A DNA stretch of 64,000 bases, from contig NZ_JAVKCA010000019.1 in the NCBI RefSeq assembly GCF_040222955.1, positions 47,907 through 111,906 of the forward strand, in the 5' to 3' direction. The number at the start of each line of letters is the position of its first letter. The first letter of the stretch is position 1. A model generated the notes under the pieces. The model did not search any database. It saw only the letters and a list, made by a program, of their open reading frames with translations, and was not told the DNA's origin. Made by a program: the position numbers and the translations under genes. Positions 51,749 through 60,367 of the stretch are shown piece after piece. The stretch is from Marinoscillum sp040222955. Lineage in GTDB: Bacteria; Bacteroidota; Bacteroidia; Cytophagales; Cyclobacteriaceae.

Positions 51749-52770
51749 TTCCTGGACTGCTTGACTTCCCAGTCCCACGCACTCTTCAGCATTTCCTTTA
51801 GATCAAACTGAGGACTCCAGCCCAGCTTTTCTTTGGCAAGGCTTATATCTGCATACACTGCTTCCACATCACCAGGCCTGCGGTCACTGATTTGGTAGGG
51901 CACGTCCAGTCCGGTTGCCTCAGTAAAGGCCTTGATCATCTCTATCACCGAGCTACCGGTGCCTGATCCAAGGTTGTAGACCTCATAGCTGGATTCGTTT
52001 TCGTTCTTCAACAGTCGGGACAAGGCGTTGACATGCGCCCGGGCAATGTCCATGACGTGAATGTAGTCGCGGATGCATGACCCGTCTCTGGTGTCATAGT
52101 CTCCACCCAGTACTGATACAAATGGACGTTTGCCAGCTGCAGTCTCTGTAATGTAGGGAACCAAATGATGCGGTACATCGTGCTGTACCTCTCCTATAAG
52201 TGAGGAGGGGTGAGCCCCTATGGGATTGAAATACCTGAGCGAAATGGCCTGAAGGTCGTGAGCAGCACAGGCATCTTTGATAATCTCCTCTCCAATTTTT
52301 TTGGTGTTTCCGTAAGGAGATTGCGCAGGTTTAATAGATTCATTTTCCTTTACAGGCAGGATTTCCGGGTTGCCATATACTGTGCAGGAAGAAGAGAACA
52401 CCACATTCTTCACCCCAAACTCCAGAGAAAGCTCTAGCAGGTTGGTGGTGGAAAGCAGGTTATTGTGATAATACTTCACCGGTTGCTCCACGGATTCTTT
52501 CACCTGCAGAAATGCGGCGAAATGGATGCTCCCAACAATATTGGGGAACTCTGCAAACAAGGCCCGCAGAGGGGCTTTATCACACATCTCCACTTTCCTG
52601 AATACAGGGCGTTCACCCATGATTTCTTCCAGAGCGTCAAGGACAGCTTCGGTAGAGTTGTATAGGTTGTCGATAATGATTGGCTCATATCCGGCTTTGT
52701 GGAGTTCCACCACCGAATGTGAGCCAATGTATCCGAGACCCCCTGTGACCAGGATTTGAGGTTTAGCCAT
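51745..52770 (-). CDS. galE: UDP-glucose 4-epimerase
   Basis: Interconverts UDP-glucose and UDP-galactose using NAD. 341 residues, extended SDR: GGLGYIGSH (NAD binding), SSSCTVYG, the YxxxK pair in SPYGNTKKIGEE, and RYFNPIGAH. It overlaps the end of ugd by eight bases, so the two form an operon that would supply UDP-galactose and UDP-glucuronate for surface polysaccharides. Confidence 0.95.
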   Translation of the reverse strand: MAKPQILVTGGLGYIGSHSVVELHKAGYEPIIIDNLYNSTEAVLDALEEIMGERPVFRKVEMCDKAPLRALFAEFPNIVGSIHFAAFLQVKESVEQPVKYYHNNLLSTTNLLELSLEFGVKNVVFSSSCTVYGNPEILPVKENESIKPAQSPYGNTKKIGEEIIKDACAAHDLQAISLRYFNPIGAHPSSLIGEVQHDVPHHLVPYITETAAGKRPFVSVLGGDYDTRDGSCIRDYIHVMDIARAHVNALSRLLKNENESSYEVYNLGSGTGSSVIEMIKAFTEATGLDVPYQISDRRPGDVEAVYADISLAKEKLGWSPQFDLKEMLKSAWDWEVKQSRN

Positions 52771-54076
52771 TGATTATTTTTCTTCCAATGCTGTGGTAAG
52801 TAAACCCGAGTTCTTCCATTTGTCCGAGCTCATATAGATTTCTTCCATCAAAAATCACTTTATTATTCAGGCTGGCCTCCACCTTGTCAAACTCTGGTGT
52901 GCGGAATACCGGCCATTCGGTCATGATCATCAATGCGTCCGCATCCTCAAGAGCATCATACTCATCTTCGGCGAAATAAATTTGATCACCAAATACTCCT
53001 TTTACATTCTCCATGGCTTCAGGATCGTAAGCCTTTACTTTAGCCCCCAGGCTTAAAAGTTTAGAGATGTTTTCCAAAGCCGGAGCCTCACGGATGTCGT
53101 CAGTATACGGCTTGAATGCCAATCCCCAGATGGCAATGGTTTTTCCGGTCAGGTCATTGTTGAAATAGGCCTTCAAAGGATCGATGAGTCTCTCTTTCTG
53201 TGTTTGGTTTACCTCCATCACGGAGTTCAGGATTTTGAAATCATAATCCGCCTGGCTGGCAGATTTGGCCAGTGCCTGTACGTCTTTTGGGAAGCAGCTT
53301 CCTCCGTATCCAATCCCCGCAAAAAGAAAGCGTTTACCGATACGTGTATCCGTACCCACACCTTTTCTGACCATATCCACATCAGCTCCCAGGAGCTCAC
53401 ACAGGTTGGCGATCTCGTTCATGAAAGTGATTTTAGTGGCCAGAAAGGAATTGGCTGCATATTTTGTAAGTTCCGCCGACTTCACATCCATAAAAATGAT
53501 TGGATTTCCCTGACGTACAAATGGTCCATAGAGTTTTTCCATCACCTTCTTGGCTTTGTCGGATTCTGCTCCGATGACTACACGGTCAGGCTTCATGAAA
53601 TCATCTACGGCTACCCCTTCTCTTAAAAACTCAGGGTTAGAAACCACATCAAAGTCAACTTTGGCATTAGCCGCGATCGCAGCATGTACCTTATCCGCTG
53701 TACCCACGGGCACAGTACTCTTATCTACTATCACTGTATAGTCTTCCAATATTGGACCCAAATCTTCAGCCACCTTGAGGACATACTTCAGGTCCGCAGA
53801 TCCATCTTCACCGGGAGGGGTAGGCAGAGCCAGGAAAATGATTTTTGCGCCTTTGATGCCTTCTTTCAGGTCTGTGGTGAACTCCAACCTGCCTTGTCGA
53901 ATGTTTCTTTCAAAAAGCACCTCCAGCCCGGGCTCATAGATGGTGATCTGCTTATTGTTAAGCATTTGTACTTTTTTCTCATCTATATCCACGCAGGTTA
54001 CATGGTTTCCTGTTTCAGCAAAACAGGTTCCAGTTACCAATCCTACATATCCGGTTCCAACTACAGCAATTTTCAT
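52763..54076 (-). CDS. ugd: UDP-glucose 6-dehydrogenase
   Basis: Oxidises UDP-glucose to UDP-glucuronate. 437 residues: GTGYVGLVTGTCFAETG (Rossmann motif), the catalytic cysteine in GYGGSCFPKD, and the KTIAIWGLAFKPYTDDIREA C-terminal domain. First gene of the ugd-galE operon. On the minus strand TACTTTTG lies 30 bases upstream as the -7 element. Confidence 0.95.
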   Translation of the reverse strand: MKIAVVGTGYVGLVTGTCFAETGNHVTCVDIDEKKVQMLNNKQITIYEPGLEVLFERNIRQGRLEFTTDLKEGIKGAKIIFLALPTPPGEDGSADLKYVLKVAEDLGPILEDYTVIVDKSTVPVGTADKVHAAIAANAKVDFDVVSNPEFLREGVAVDDFMKPDRVVIGAESDKAKKVMEKLYGPFVRQGNPIIFMDVKSAELTKYAANSFLATKITFMNEIANLCELLGADVDMVRKGVGTDTRIGKRFLFAGIGYGGSCFPKDVQALAKSASQADYDFKILNSVMEVNQTQKERLIDPLKAYFNNDLTGKTIAIWGLAFKPYTDDIREAPALENISKLLSLGAKVKAYDPEAMENVKGVFGDQIYFAEDEYDALEDADALMIMTEWPVFRTPEFDKVEASLNNKVIFDGRNLYELGQMEELGFTYHSIGRKIING

Positions 54077-54105
54077 TTTACAGTAACATTTAGTTCAATA
54101 GGGGG

Positions 54106-54113
54106 CAAAAGTA
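54106..54113 (-). promoter_or_regulatory. -7 element for ugd-galE
   Basis: TACTTTTG on the minus strand, an exact TAnnTTTG match, 30 bases before the ugd ATG. Confidence 0.55.
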
Positions 54114-54193
54114 ATTTTTTTGGTCGGAAAATGAATAATCCTGACCTAACATGTAAAAGTTTATTTAAAACTGAAACACTGAACTTAGATTGC

Positions 54194-54201
54194 TAATTTT
54201 G
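54194..54201 (+). promoter_or_regulatory. -7 element for acyl-CoA dehydrogenase gene
   Basis: TAATTTTG, an exact TAnnTTTG match, 30 bases before the ATG at 54232. No clear TTG at the usual distance. Confidence 0.45.
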
Positions 54202-54231
54202 TGAGGAACAACATTATACCCCAAAACAAAC

Positions 54232-55395
54232 ATGCAACTATTAACAGACGATCCTCAGATAAAACAGGAGGAAGAAAACAGAGCAATGATCTCGGAGATG
54301 ATCCGGGATTTCGGTGCGAAGGAAATAGAGCCCTTTAAAATGGAGTGGGATGAATCTCAGGAGTTTCCAAGAGCACTGTTTCATAAACTCGGAGAACTTG
54401 GCCTGATGGGCGTATTCATACCCCACGAATACGGAGGATCGGGCTTTGGCTACCATGAATATGTTACGGCCATCATAGAGTTGTCAAAAATTGATGGCTC
54501 CATAGGGCTGTCTATGGCGGCACACAATAGCTTGTGCACCGGGCATATCTATCAGCATGCTAATGAAGCACAAAAAGCAAAATACCTTCCGCTGCTGGCT
54601 TCAGGAGAATGGTTAGGTGCCTGGGGTCTCACAGAGCCCAATACCGGCTCGGATGCGGGCAACATGAAGACGGTAGCTATAAGGGAAGGAGACGAATGGG
54701 TGTTGAATGGCGCCAAGAATTTTATTACCCATGGCATCTCCAGCGATGTGGCAGTGGTCATTGCCCGAACAGGAGAGGCAGGCGCTTCACGCAATGCTTC
54801 TGCATTTATTGTGGAGCGTGGCACGCCTGGTTTTTCTGGCGGACGAAAGGAAAACAAATTAGGTATGCGGTGCTCGGAGACTGCTGAGATGATCTTTGAT
54901 AATTGCCGGATTCCGGCCGCCAATCTGATTGGCGAAGTGGGAGATGGTTTTGTGCAGTCCCTTAAGGTGCTGGATGGTGGAAGAATTTCAATTGCCGCCT
55001 TGAGCTGTGGGATCGCAGAAGGTGCCCTGAATGTGGCCGTGAAATACTCCAAGGAGCGCGAGCAGTTTGGCAAACCCATCAGTAGTTTTCAGGGTATTTC
55101 CTTCAAAATAGCCGAGATGGCCACTAAGCTGGAGGCGGCCAAGTTATTGACCCATCAGGCGGCGGAGCTCAAAAATAAGGGCAAGTCGGTCACGAAGGCC
55201 GGAGCAATGGCCAAGTTGTATGCATCAGAGATTTCTGTGGAGCTGGCCAATGAAGCCGTGCAGATTTTTGGAGGCTATGGATACACCAAAGACTATCCGG
55301 CAGAGAAGTATTACCGGGATGCCAAGCTTTGCACCATCGGGGAAGGCACCTCGGAGATACAAAAATTGGTGATTTCCAGAGAAGTATTGAGATAA
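54232..55395 (+). CDS. Acyl-CoA dehydrogenase
   Basis: Flavoenzyme that makes the first double bond in acyl-CoA oxidation. 387 residues with LTEPNTGSDAG (FAD contact), RCSETAEMIFDNCRIP, QIFGGYGYTKDYPAEKYYRD and the catalytic glutamate in CTIGEGTSEIQ. Chain length preference cannot be read; the pattern resembles short-chain or branched-chain enzymes. It stands alone and is followed by rpsU, which has its own promoter. Confidence 0.93.
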   Translation: MQLLTDDPQIKQEEENRAMISEMIRDFGAKEIEPFKMEWDESQEFPRALFHKLGELGLMGVFIPHEYGGSGFGYHEYVTAIIELSKIDGSIGLSMAAHNSLCTGHIYQHANEAQKAKYLPLLASGEWLGAWGLTEPNTGSDAGNMKTVAIREGDEWVLNGAKNFITHGISSDVAVVIARTGEAGASRNASAFIVERGTPGFSGGRKENKLGMRCSETAEMIFDNCRIPAANLIGEVGDGFVQSLKVLDGGRISIAALSCGIAEGALNVAVKYSKEREQFGKPISSFQGISFKIAEMATKLEAAKLLTHQAAELKNKGKSVTKAGAMAKLYASEISVELANEAVQIFGGYGYTKDYPAEKYYRDAKLCTIGEGTSEIQKLVISREVLR

Positions 55396-55399
55396 TGCT

Positions 55400-55429
55400 T
55401 TGCTCGCAATAAAATTTCTTCTACTTTTG
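55400..55429 (+). promoter_or_regulatory. Promoter of rpsU
   Basis: TTG (55400-55402), 19-base spacer, TACTTTTG (55422-55429): a full match to the Bacteroidota consensus, 20 bases before the rpsU ATG. Confidence 0.8.
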
Positions 55430-55449
55430 CAAGCTCAAATAGAAAAACG

Positions 55450-55644
55450 ATGATTGTAGTAAACGTAAAAGAAAACGAGTCAATCGACAAGGCGCTTAAA
55501 AGGTTCAAGAAGAAGTTTGAAAAAACAGGTGTTTTGAGAGAACTCAGAGAAAGAACTTTTTTCACTAAGCCTTCTGTAAAAAGAAGACACGAAGTGATCA
55601 AGGCTGAATACATTCAGCACCTGCGCGAGCGTGAAAATAACTAA
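55450..55644 (+). CDS. rpsU: 30S ribosomal protein S21
   Basis: 64 residues, very basic: ENESIDKALKRFKKKFEKTG, then LRERTFFTKPSVKRRHEVIK. Small-subunit protein that acts near the anti-Shine-Dalgarno region. It is the first gene of the rpsU-xer-hpf run common in Bacteroidota. Confidence 0.97.
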   Translation: MIVVNVKENESIDKALKRFKKKFEKTGVLRELRERTFFTKPSVKRRHEVIKAEYIQHLRERENN

Positions 55645-55713
55645 TCCCAAACAGGGATAAATGATACTTAATTATTAAGTTAGTATTTCTCAGCTTCTGG
55701 GAAGTACTAGCTT

Positions 55714-56589
55714 ATGATTGACACCTTCCTCAAATACTTACGATTCGAAAAGCGCTATAGCGAACACACGCTCACTGCGTACCGTAAGGATTTAACTCAG
55801 CTAGAGATTTTTTTAAGTGCAGAATTTGAAATTTCTGATTTCAGAGAAGTTCAGCATGCCCATTTGAGAAATTGGATGGTCAGTCTGATGGAGTCTGGCC
55901 TTGAGCCAAAGTCTGTCAACCGCAAGATGGCCTCTGTGAAGGCTTTCTTTAAATTCCTTCTGGCACGGGAACATGTGGCCAGCAACCCAACAGGCCGTCT
56001 CAAGTCTTTAAAAGTAGACAAGAAGCTTCCTTCCTTTGTGAGGGAAAGTGAGATGATCACCCTGCTCGATCAAATTGAATTTTCTAAGGATTTTCCCGGT
56101 GCACGGGACCGACTCATTCTTGAGCTACTATATGCCACCGGCATCCGTCTGACGGAGTTAATTAACCTTTCCGACCCGGATATAAACCTCTATCAGGGGT
56201 CCATCAAAGTTTTAGGAAAAAGAAATAAGGAAAGAGTTATACCAACTGCCGAATATATCGTTAAGTCCATAAAGGAATACCAACAATTGCGAAACGCTGA
56301 GTTTGGCTTCTGTGATTATTTGTTGGTAACGGATAGTGGTAATAAATTATACCCTATGATGGTGTATCGGATAGTGAAAAAATACCTTGATCAAGTCACA
56401 ACCATTTCTAAAAGAAGCCCTCATGTTCTGAGGCACACCTTCGCCACGCATTTATTAAATAAGGGGGCCGATCTCAATGCGGTGAAAGACCTTTTAGGTC
56501 ACACCAGTTTGGCAGCCACCCAAGTTTATACACATAATTCTATGGAGAAGCTGAAGTCAGTTTTTGACCAGGCTCATCCTAAAGCTTAA
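55714..56589 (+). CDS. Tyrosine recombinase XerC/XerD-like
   Basis: 291 residues. A SAM-like N-terminal core-binding domain (FLKYLRFEKRYSEHTLTAYR) is followed by the catalytic domain, with arginine in ATGIRLTE, lysine in LGKRNKERVI, HxxR in PHVLRHTFATH, histidine in LLGHTSL and the tyrosine in TQVYTHN. It resolves chromosome dimers at dif in the usual pairing. XerC and XerD cannot be told apart by eye, so no symbol is given. It sits between rpsU and hpf, its normal place in this phylum. Confidence 0.93.
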   Translation: MIDTFLKYLRFEKRYSEHTLTAYRKDLTQLEIFLSAEFEISDFREVQHAHLRNWMVSLMESGLEPKSVNRKMASVKAFFKFLLAREHVASNPTGRLKSLKVDKKLPSFVRESEMITLLDQIEFSKDFPGARDRLILELLYATGIRLTELINLSDPDINLYQGSIKVLGKRNKERVIPTAEYIVKSIKEYQQLRNAEFGFCDYLLVTDSGNKLYPMMVYRIVKKYLDQVTTISKRSPHVLRHTFATHLLNKGADLNAVKDLLGHTSLAATQVYTHNSMEKLKSVFDQAHPKA

Positions 56590-56616
56590 TGGTTTAACCT
56601 TTTAAATTTTAGTATC

Positions 56617-56922
56617 ATGAAACTACAAATGCATTCTATCCACTTCGACGCTGACGAAAAATTGGTCAACTTTATCCAGCACAAGGCTGATAAACTGGAT
56701 ACTTTCTATGATAGGATTATAGATGGGGAAGTGTTTCTAAGGGTAGAGCAAGATGATGCGAATGAAAATAAATTAATAGAGATCAAATTGAATATCCCTG
56801 GCAGTCAGCTTTTTGCCAAGGAGAAATCCAGATCTTTTGAGGCAGCCACGGATGAGGCAGTAGAGGCCTTAAGAAGGCAGCTTAAAAAGCATAAGGAGAA
56901 GCTGATCGCTAATCATCATTAA
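56617..56922 (+). CDS. hpf: Ribosome hibernation-promoting factor, short form
   Basis: 101 residues of the HPF/RaiA family: KLQMHSIHFDADEKLVNFIQ, RIIDGEVFLRVEQDD and AVEALRRQLKKHKEKL. It binds the 30S decoding centre in stationary phase. The C-terminal domain of the long form is absent. A strong bidirectional terminator follows. Confidence 0.93.
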   Translation: MKLQMHSIHFDADEKLVNFIQHKADKLDTFYDRIIDGEVFLRVEQDDANENKLIEIKLNIPGSQLFAKEKSRSFEAATDEAVEALRRQLKKHKEKLIANHH

Positions 56923-56926
56923 CAAA

Positions 56927-56961
56927 AAGCCCCTTGGATGTCAATCCAAGGGGCTTTTTTT
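56927..56961. terminator. Bidirectional terminator between hpf and cysS
   Basis: A perfect 13-bp stem, AAGCCCCTTGGAT (56927-56939) with ATCCAAGGGGCTT (56944-56956), 4-base loop, A run before and T run after. It serves both convergent genes. Confidence 0.92.
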
Positions 56962-56977
56962 ATTCAAATCCTCATTT

Positions 56978-58459
56978 TTATTCCTCAAATGCCCAGTCTA
57001 TTCCGGTTTTCATGTCTTTTACGATCACGCCCTCGGTTTTGAGCTGAGCTCGGAGTTCATCCACTTTTTCATAGTTTTTGGCTTCCTTGGCCGACTTGTA
57101 TTCATTTAGAATCACTTCCAGCAGGTGATCAGAAGAGACCGAAGACTCGAGCTTCAGCCCCAGGACTTCTTCCGTGAAAGAAATGAAAGTTTCCTTCATT
57201 CGCTCGAATGTGTCTTTTCCGATGGCTGCCAGTTCGAGCTGACCCGTTTGAATGGAATTCACCTTTTTGACCAGATTGAATAGATGGCCAATGGTTAATG
57301 CCGTGTTAAAGTCGTCATTCATGGCATGGTGGCAGTTGTCACAAATCTTGTTGATCTGCTCCACCTGCTTGGGATCCGGAGTGTCTGCCAGCCCTTCTGG
57401 AAACTCATAGCCTTTAATCAGACGCAAGCCGTTGGCCAGTTTGGTATATCCTTTTTGGGCAGCATTGAGGGCATCATTGGAGAAGTCCAGCGTGCTGGCA
57501 TAATGAGACTGCAGCATAAAAAACCTGATGGTCATGGGACTGTAACCACGCTGAAGCAGCTCATGGTTGCCGGAGATCAGCTGGCTGGGAAGGAATGAAT
57601 TGCCGAGTGATTTGCTCATTTTCTGGCCATTGACGGTGAGCATATTGGTATGTATCCAGTACTTGGCGCCATCTTTCCCGGTAGACCCGGCATTTTGGGC
57701 TATTTCACATTCATGATGAGGGAACTTAAGGTCCATGCCCCCGCCGTGTATATCAAACTCATCTCCCAGATATTTGGTACTCATCACAGAGCACTCCAGG
57801 TGCCAGCCCGGAAATCCGTCACTCCACTTGGTTTTCCAGCGCATAATGTGTTCTGGGGCGGCTTTTTTCCATAAGGCAAAATCCAGTGGGTTTCGCTTGT
57901 CCGACTGCCCATCCAGCTCACGGGTCTGGTTGAGAAGGTCTTCGGTTTTGCGACCGCTGAGCTTACCATACTCATGGGCCTCGTTGTATTTTTCTATGTC
58001 AAAATAAACAGAGCCATTGGACTCATAGGCAAATCCTTTCTCCACTAGTTGCTCTATCATCACCAGTTGCTCCATCAGATGTCCGGTGGCTGTAGGTTCG
58101 ATATCCGGTGTTAGGGCATTGAAGGTATCCATCACCCTGTGGAAGTCATTGGCATATTTCTGAACGATTTCCATGGGCTCCAGATTGTCCAGTTTGGCCT
58201 TTTTGGAGATCTTATCCTCGCCGGAATCCAGCAAGTGACCCACGTCAGTGATGTTTCGGACATACCGGACTTTATATCCTATAAACTGGAGATACCTATA
58301 GATGACATCAAAGGAGATGAATGTGCGTACATTCCCCAGGTGCACATCACTATATACTGTAGGCCCACAAACGTACATTCCTACATGCGGAGCACTTAAT
58401 GGCTCGAAGACCTCTTTCTCCTTGGTGAGGGAGTTTACAATTCGGAGTTTACCGATCAT
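56978..58459 (-). CDS. cysS: Cysteinyl-tRNA synthetase
   Basis: Charges tRNA-Cys. 493 residues, class I: MYVCGPTVYSDVHLGNVRTF (zinc cysteine and the HIGH-type motif), zinc ligands in LECSVMS and HHECEIAQN, KMSKS in NGQKMSKSLGN, and a C-terminal DALR helical domain. Normal length. It has a short intergenic stretch before the divergent rimP operon. Confidence 0.96.
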   Translation of the reverse strand: MIGKLRIVNSLTKEKEVFEPLSAPHVGMYVCGPTVYSDVHLGNVRTFISFDVIYRYLQFIGYKVRYVRNITDVGHLLDSGEDKISKKAKLDNLEPMEIVQKYANDFHRVMDTFNALTPDIEPTATGHLMEQLVMIEQLVEKGFAYESNGSVYFDIEKYNEAHEYGKLSGRKTEDLLNQTRELDGQSDKRNPLDFALWKKAAPEHIMRWKTKWSDGFPGWHLECSVMSTKYLGDEFDIHGGGMDLKFPHHECEIAQNAGSTGKDGAKYWIHTNMLTVNGQKMSKSLGNSFLPSQLISGNHELLQRGYSPMTIRFFMLQSHYASTLDFSNDALNAAQKGYTKLANGLRLIKGYEFPEGLADTPDPKQVEQINKICDNCHHAMNDDFNTALTIGHLFNLVKKVNSIQTGQLELAAIGKDTFERMKETFISFTEEVLGLKLESSVSSDHLLEVILNEYKSAKEAKNYEKVDELRAQLKTEGVIVKDMKTGIDWAFEE

Positions 58460-58529
58460 CTAATTAAATTTTTTAAAAATATCTACTTTATGACGAACTC
58501 AGCGCCTAATAGTTTGTTTTTTAGCCAAT

Positions 58530-58559
58530 TTGAAATGAATATTTTTTCTGTTAGCTTTG
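58530..58559 (+). promoter_or_regulatory. Promoter of rimP-nusA-infB
   Basis: TTG (58530-58532), 19-base spacer, TAGCTTTG (58552-58559): full consensus match. The start codon is 61 bases downstream, leaving room for a leader with a hairpin. Confidence 0.8.
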
Positions 58560-58583
58560 CATGCAAATATAGAATTTAGGTTC

Positions 58584-58608
58584 GAGGGGACGCAGGTCCC
58601 CTCTTTTT
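58584..58608 (+). terminator. Leader hairpin terminator (possible attenuator) before rimP
   Basis: GAGGGGAC (58584-58591) pairs perfectly with GTCCCCTC (58596-58603) around a GCAG loop, followed by five T. It lies in the leader of the rimP-nusA-infB transcript, between promoter and rimP. Since NusA controls termination, the operon may regulate itself here. Confidence 0.8.
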
Positions 58609-58619
58609 ATTCATAATAA

Positions 58620-59090
58620 ATGGTTGTGGTGAAACCAGTGGAAGAAGAGATATCGCAATTTGTACATGAGATCATTTCGGATGATCCTTCGCTTTTTGTG
58701 GTTGGGGTCATTCTGAAAGGAAATGCTGGTAATCAGCGCCTTATTGTATTGCTGGATGGTGATCATGGGGTGACCATCGATCAGTGTAGCGCTGTGAGCC
58801 GACAACTGGCTCAGATTCTCGAAGAAAAAGAACTTTTTGAAGACAAGTACTTTTTGGAGGTTTCTTCTGCGGGGGTTGATTTCCCATTGCAAAATGTAAG
58901 ACAATACACCAAGAACATTGGCAGGTCTCTGAAAGTGGAGCTGAATGATGCTTCCACGATAAGCGGATTGCTCAAAGAAGTGAATAGTGAAATGATCATG
59001 ATAGAGGTGCAGGAGAAGAAAGAGCTTCGGCAGCATCAAATCAATTTCAATGAAATAAGTAAATCAATGGTATTAGTTTCATTCAAGTAA
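58620..59090 (+). CDS. rimP: Ribosome maturation factor RimP
   Basis: 156 residues needed for 30S assembly. The N-terminal domain (FVHEIISDDPSLFVVGVILK, DGDHGVTIDQCSAVSRQLAQ) and the VSSAGVDFPLQ segment fit the family. First gene of rimP-nusA-infB, with NusA starting three bases after its stop. Confidence 0.95.
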   Translation: MVVVKPVEEEISQFVHEIISDDPSLFVVGVILKGNAGNQRLIVLLDGDHGVTIDQCSAVSRQLAQILEEKELFEDKYFLEVSSAGVDFPLQNVRQYTKNIGRSLKVELNDASTISGLLKEVNSEMIMIEVQEKKELRQHQINFNEISKSMVLVSFK

Positions 59091-59093
59091 ACA

Positions 59094-60335
59094 ATGGATA
59101 CTGGAATTTTAATCGATTCATTTGCGGATTTTGCCAGGGGCAAAAATATCGATCGACCTACGATGATCAGGATTCTGGAGGATGTCTTCAGAACCATGAT
59201 TCGCAAGAAATATAAGACAGATGATAATTTTGATATTATCATCAACACCGATAAAGGTGACCTTGAGATTTGGAGATTCAGAGAAATCGTGGATGACAAC
59301 TCAGAAGACATCTGGGATCATGACAAGATTAGTTTGACCGAAGCGCGTAAGATTGAGCCTGATTTTGAAATCGGAGAAGAGGTTTCTGAAGAAATTAAGC
59401 TTGAAGATTTTGGACGAAGGGCTGTGATGACTGCACGTCAGACACTCATTCAGAAGATCAAGGACCTGGAGAAGGACATCCTTTTTCAGAAGTATAAAGA
59501 TTTGGTTGGCGAGATTATCACAGGCGAGGTGTATCAGACCTTGAGTCGTGAGATTCTTTTGATCGATGGAGAGGGCAATGAGTTGAACCTTCCTAAGAAC
59601 GAGCAAATTTCAAAGGACCGATACAGAAAGGGAGATTCTGTGCGCGCAATTGTGCACAGGGTAGAAATGTCCAATGGTAATCCTAAGATTATCTTGTCCA
59701 GAACTTCCCCAACCTTCCTGGAGCGTCTTTTCGAAAGTGAAGTTCCTGAGGTGTACGACGGCCTGATCACCATAAAGAATGTGGTGCGGGAGCCGGGCGA
59801 GCGTGCCAAGGTGGCGGTAGAGTCCTATGACGACAGAATAGATCCTGTAGGTGCATGCGTAGGTATGAAGGGATCAAGAATTCATTCCATTGTAAGAGAG
59901 TTACAAAATGAGAATATCGATGTGATCAATTTCACAGATAATCTTGAACTTTACATCGCCAGAGCACTGAGTCCCGCTAAAATCCTCAGCATGAAGATCA
60001 GCGAGGAGAAAGACAGAGTGTCGGTTTTTTTGAAACCTGATCAGGTATCCCTGGCCATAGGCAAAGGAGGACAAAATATAAAACTGGCTTCAAGATTGGT
60101 GGGTCTGGAAATAGATGTGTTCCGTGAACTCGATGGCCTTGAAGACGAAGATGTGGATCTGGATGAATTTTCAGATGAAATTGAAAGTTGGGTAATTGAT
60201 GAACTAAAAAGAATTGGTTTAGATACCGCAAAGAGTGTTTTGACATTATCCGGAGAGGAGTTGGTCAGGAGAACTGACCTTGAGGAAGAAACTGTTCAAT
60301 TTGTATTGAGCATCCTCAAACAAGAATTTGAATAA
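59094..60335 (+). CDS. nusA: Transcription termination/antitermination factor NusA
   Basis: 413 residues. N-terminal polymerase-binding domain, an S1 domain (residues about 135-200), two KH domains (DPVGACVGMKGSRIHSIVRE and SLAIGKGGQNIKLASRLVGL), and a short C-terminal tail with a helix-hairpin-helix-like repeat. It binds RNA polymerase and modulates pausing and termination. It lies between rimP and infB in the usual order. Confidence 0.96.
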   Translation: MDTGILIDSFADFARGKNIDRPTMIRILEDVFRTMIRKKYKTDDNFDIIINTDKGDLEIWRFREIVDDNSEDIWDHDKISLTEARKIEPDFEIGEEVSEEIKLEDFGRRAVMTARQTLIQKIKDLEKDILFQKYKDLVGEIITGEVYQTLSREILLIDGEGNELNLPKNEQISKDRYRKGDSVRAIVHRVEMSNGNPKIILSRTSPTFLERLFESEVPEVYDGLITIKNVVREPGERAKVAVESYDDRIDPVGACVGMKGSRIHSIVRELQNENIDVINFTDNLELYIARALSPAKILSMKISEEKDRVSVFLKPDQVSLAIGKGGQNIKLASRLVGLEIDVFRELDGLEDEDVDLDEFSDEIESWVIDELKRIGLDTAKSVLTLSGEELVRRTDLEEETVQFVLSILKQEFE

Positions 60336-60367
60336 CCAGCTACTTTTAAAATACAGGACAAAATTAT

